A stretch of DNA of 8,198 bases from Oscillospiraceae bacterium (GTDB lineage Bacteria; Bacillota; Clostridia; Oscillospirales; Ruminococcaceae): NCBI GenBank assembly GCA_029005335.1, contig JAQXFT010000080.1:1-8198 (forward strand), read 5' to 3'. Of the stretch, positions 6,657 through 8,198 are shown piece after piece; the stretch's first letter is position 1; each line of letters begins with the position of its first letter. The position numbers were made by a program, and so were the translations under genes. The notes beneath the pieces are model-generated. The model was given only the letters and a program-made list of their open reading frames with translations. It was not told the DNA's origin and did no database searches.

Positions 6657-7733
6657 ATGAAGACTACAGCAGTAATAATGGCTGGAGGCAGGGGAGAAAG
6701 ATTCTGGCCGAAGAGCCGTAATTCCTGTCCGAAGCAGTTTCTTTCGCTGACTAAGGACGGCGAAACAATGATTCAGAAGACAATAAAGAGACTTTCGGAT
6801 ATTGTTGAAAAAGAGGATATATATATAGTTACAAATGCTATGTATATTTCGCTTGTAAAGGAACAGATTCCGGATATTCCGGAGGAAAATATACTTGCAG
6901 AACCATGTGCAAGGAATACTGCACCTTGTATAGCTCTTGCCGGAGCGATAATAAGCAGAAAATATGATGATGCGGTAATGCTTGTCCTGCCGTCAGACCA
7001 TCTCATAAGCTATGAGAGACTTTATAAAAAAACGCTCAGAAAAGCTATATCCACAGCTGTTGACGGAAAAAATCTTGTAACTATCGGAATAACTCCGACT
7101 TATCCCGAAACAGGCTACGGATATATAAATTTCAGCTCTGAGACATCACCGGTGAATGATGATGCATACAAGGTAGAAAGATTCGTTGAAAAACCGAATC
7201 TCGAAACTGCAAAGGAATATCTTGCTTCAGGGAAATATCTCTGGAACAGCGGTATGTTTGTCTGGAAAGTATCATCAGTCATGGATAACCTTAAAAATCT
7301 CATGCCTGATATTTATGAGGGAGCTTTGAAAATCGGTCAGGCATACGGAACACCGGATTTTGAAAGTGTTCTTGAAAGAGAGTTTACAGCATTCCGCAGT
7401 GAATCAATAGATTTCGGAATAATGGAAAAGGCTGATGATATATATACAATTTCGGGAAGCTTCGGCTGGGACGATGTAGGAAACTGGCTTGCAGTCGAAA
7501 GAATAAACGAAACTGACGGCAATAAAAATTATATTGAGGGCAATGTAATTTCTGTAAATTCCGAAAGAGCTACAATATGCGGAGGAAAGCGTCTTATTGC
7601 AGCAGTAGGCGTTGAAGACCTGATTATAGTTGATACTGATGATGCAGTGCTTGTATGCTCAAAGAATAACACACAGGACGTTAAAAAGGTTATTGCAGAG
7701 CTTAAAGAGCAGGGCAGAAAAGATTTGATATAA
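6657..7733 (+). CDS. manC: Mannose-1-phosphate guanylyltransferase
   Basis: The enzyme makes GDP-mannose from GTP and mannose-1-phosphate in the cytoplasm. The 358-residue protein carries the pyrophosphorylase signature MAGGRGERFWPKSR…PKQ (8–27), the metal-site segment LVLPSDHLI (109–117), GYGYI (153–157), the VEKP motif (177–180), LWNSGMFVWK (195–204) and the FGWDDVGNW segment (269–277). Its length matches the short monofunctional form, which lacks the C-terminal cupin-type phosphomannose isomerase domain of the roughly 470-residue ManC. Mannose-1-phosphate must therefore come from isomerase and phosphomannomutase genes outside this window. The start has AGGAAG at 6641–6646, 10 bases upstream. 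It lies 6 bases after the sugar transferase stop and 24 bases before the GDP-mannose dehydratase gene that uses its product, so cotranscription is expected. Confidence 0.95.
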   Translation: MKTTAVIMAGGRGERFWPKSRNSCPKQFLSLTKDGETMIQKTIKRLSDIVEKEDIYIVTNAMYISLVKEQIPDIPEENILAEPCARNTAPCIALAGAIISRKYDDAVMLVLPSDHLISYERLYKKTLRKAISTAVDGKNLVTIGITPTYPETGYGYINFSSETSPVNDDAYKVERFVEKPNLETAKEYLASGKYLWNSGMFVWKVSSVMDNLKNLMPDIYEGALKIGQAYGTPDFESVLEREFTAFRSESIDFGIMEKADDIYTISGSFGWDDVGNWLAVERINETDGNKNYIEGNVISVNSERATICGGKRLIAAVGVEDLIIVDTDDAVLVCSKNNTQDVKKVIAELKEQGRKDLI

Positions 7734-7757
7734 AATAATTTAAGGAGATTTTTAATT

Positions 7758-8198
7758 ATGAAAAATGCACTTATTACAGGTATAACAGGACAGGACGGCT
7801 CATATCTTGCAGAGCTTCTTCTTGAAAAGGGCTATAATGTATATGGTATATGGAGAAGAAAGGCTACTGTTGATTACGGGAATATCGAACATCTCAAAGG
7901 TAAGGTAAAATTAATATATGCCGATATGACAGACCCCGTATCACTTATATCAGCTATGAAGATTTCACAGGCGGACGAAGTTTATAACCTTGCAGCACAG
8001 TCATTTGTTGCAACAAGCTGGGATACTCCTCTCGGAACTGCTGATATTGATGCTATTGGTGTTACAAATATGCTCGAAGCAATCAGAATTGTAAAGCCCG
8101 AATGTAAATTCTATCAGGCATCTACTTCCGAGATGTTCGGACTTGTACAGGAAATTCCGCAGACAGAGAAAACTCCTTTCTATCCGAGAAGCCCATAC
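7758..8198 (+). CDS. gmd: GDP-mannose 4,6-dehydratase (5' part, cut by window end)
   Basis: This enzyme converts GDP-mannose to GDP-4-keto-6-deoxy-mannose, the branch point to GDP-fucose, GDP-rhamnose and related sugars. The visible 147 residues form the N-terminal Rossmann half of an extended short-chain dehydrogenase: the NADP-binding GITGQDGSYLAELLLEKGY (8–26), an RR pair (33–34) that fits NADP preference, YNLAAQSFVATSW (76–88), FYQASTSEMFG (118–128, with the catalytic Thr/Ser–Glu region) and TPFYPRSPY (139–147). The last codon in the window is the expected catalytic tyrosine of YxxxK, and its lysine lies beyond the edge. AAGGAGA (7742–7748) lies 9 bases before the ATG. The enzyme uses the product of the upstream manC. 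The next gene, not visible, would show which deoxysugar is made. Confidence 0.95.
   Translation, partial: MKNALITGITGQDGSYLAELLLEKGYNVYGIWRRKATVDYGNIEHLKGKVKLIYADMTDPVSLISAMKISQADEVYNLAAQSFVATSWDTPLGTADIDAIGVTNMLEAIRIVKPECKFYQASTSEMFGLVQEIPQTEKTPFYPRSPY

Overview
The window looks like chromosomal DNA from an AT-rich member of the Clostridia, most likely close to Ruminococcus/Oscillospiraceae. This is inferred from three things: a gene for a small-type SRP RNA just ahead of a dnaX–ybaB–recR cluster, clostridial-style DnaX and aspartate kinase sequences, and strong AAGGAG-type ribosome sites with sigma-A promoters. Every gene lies on the + strand and the coding density is high. No gap exceeds about 190 bp. 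I see no tRNA, rRNA, CRISPR array, insertion sequence or prophage.

Region 1 (1–3622) is a housekeeping block. The SRP RNA gene (ffs) is followed by an unrecognised gene for a membrane-anchored TPR protein, then dnaX (clamp-loader tau subunit), ybaB/ebfC (nucleoid-associated protein) and recR (recombination mediator). The genes sit end to end or overlap slightly and finish at a clear intrinsic terminator. The TPR gene is the unusual member, because ffs and dnaX normally lie next to each other.

Region 2 (3623–5160) is a one-gene unit for a lysC-type aspartate kinase, the first step of the aspartate-family amino acid pathway. It has its own promoter and terminator. The upstream gap holds three inverted repeats, one of which includes the -35 box. 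The kinase reading frame is open back into recR, but the true start is at 3784, downstream of the promoter.

Region 3 (5161–8198) is the start of a surface-polysaccharide operon with a perfect consensus promoter (TTGACA, 17 bp, TATAAT). It encodes a polyprenyl-phosphate sugar-1-phosphate transferase that starts repeat-unit assembly on the membrane lipid carrier. Next come mannose-1-phosphate guanylyltransferase (makes GDP-mannose) and GDP-mannose 4,6-dehydratase (cut by the window end). Together they point to a glycan containing a GDP-derived 6-deoxyhexose such as fucose or rhamnose. A perfect 15-nt palindrome just upstream of the promoter is a candidate operator.

I found no convincing new multi-gene system. 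The items most worth a second look are the palindromes at the two internal promoters, the TPR gene inside the ffs–dnaX cluster, and the TTG start of dnaX.
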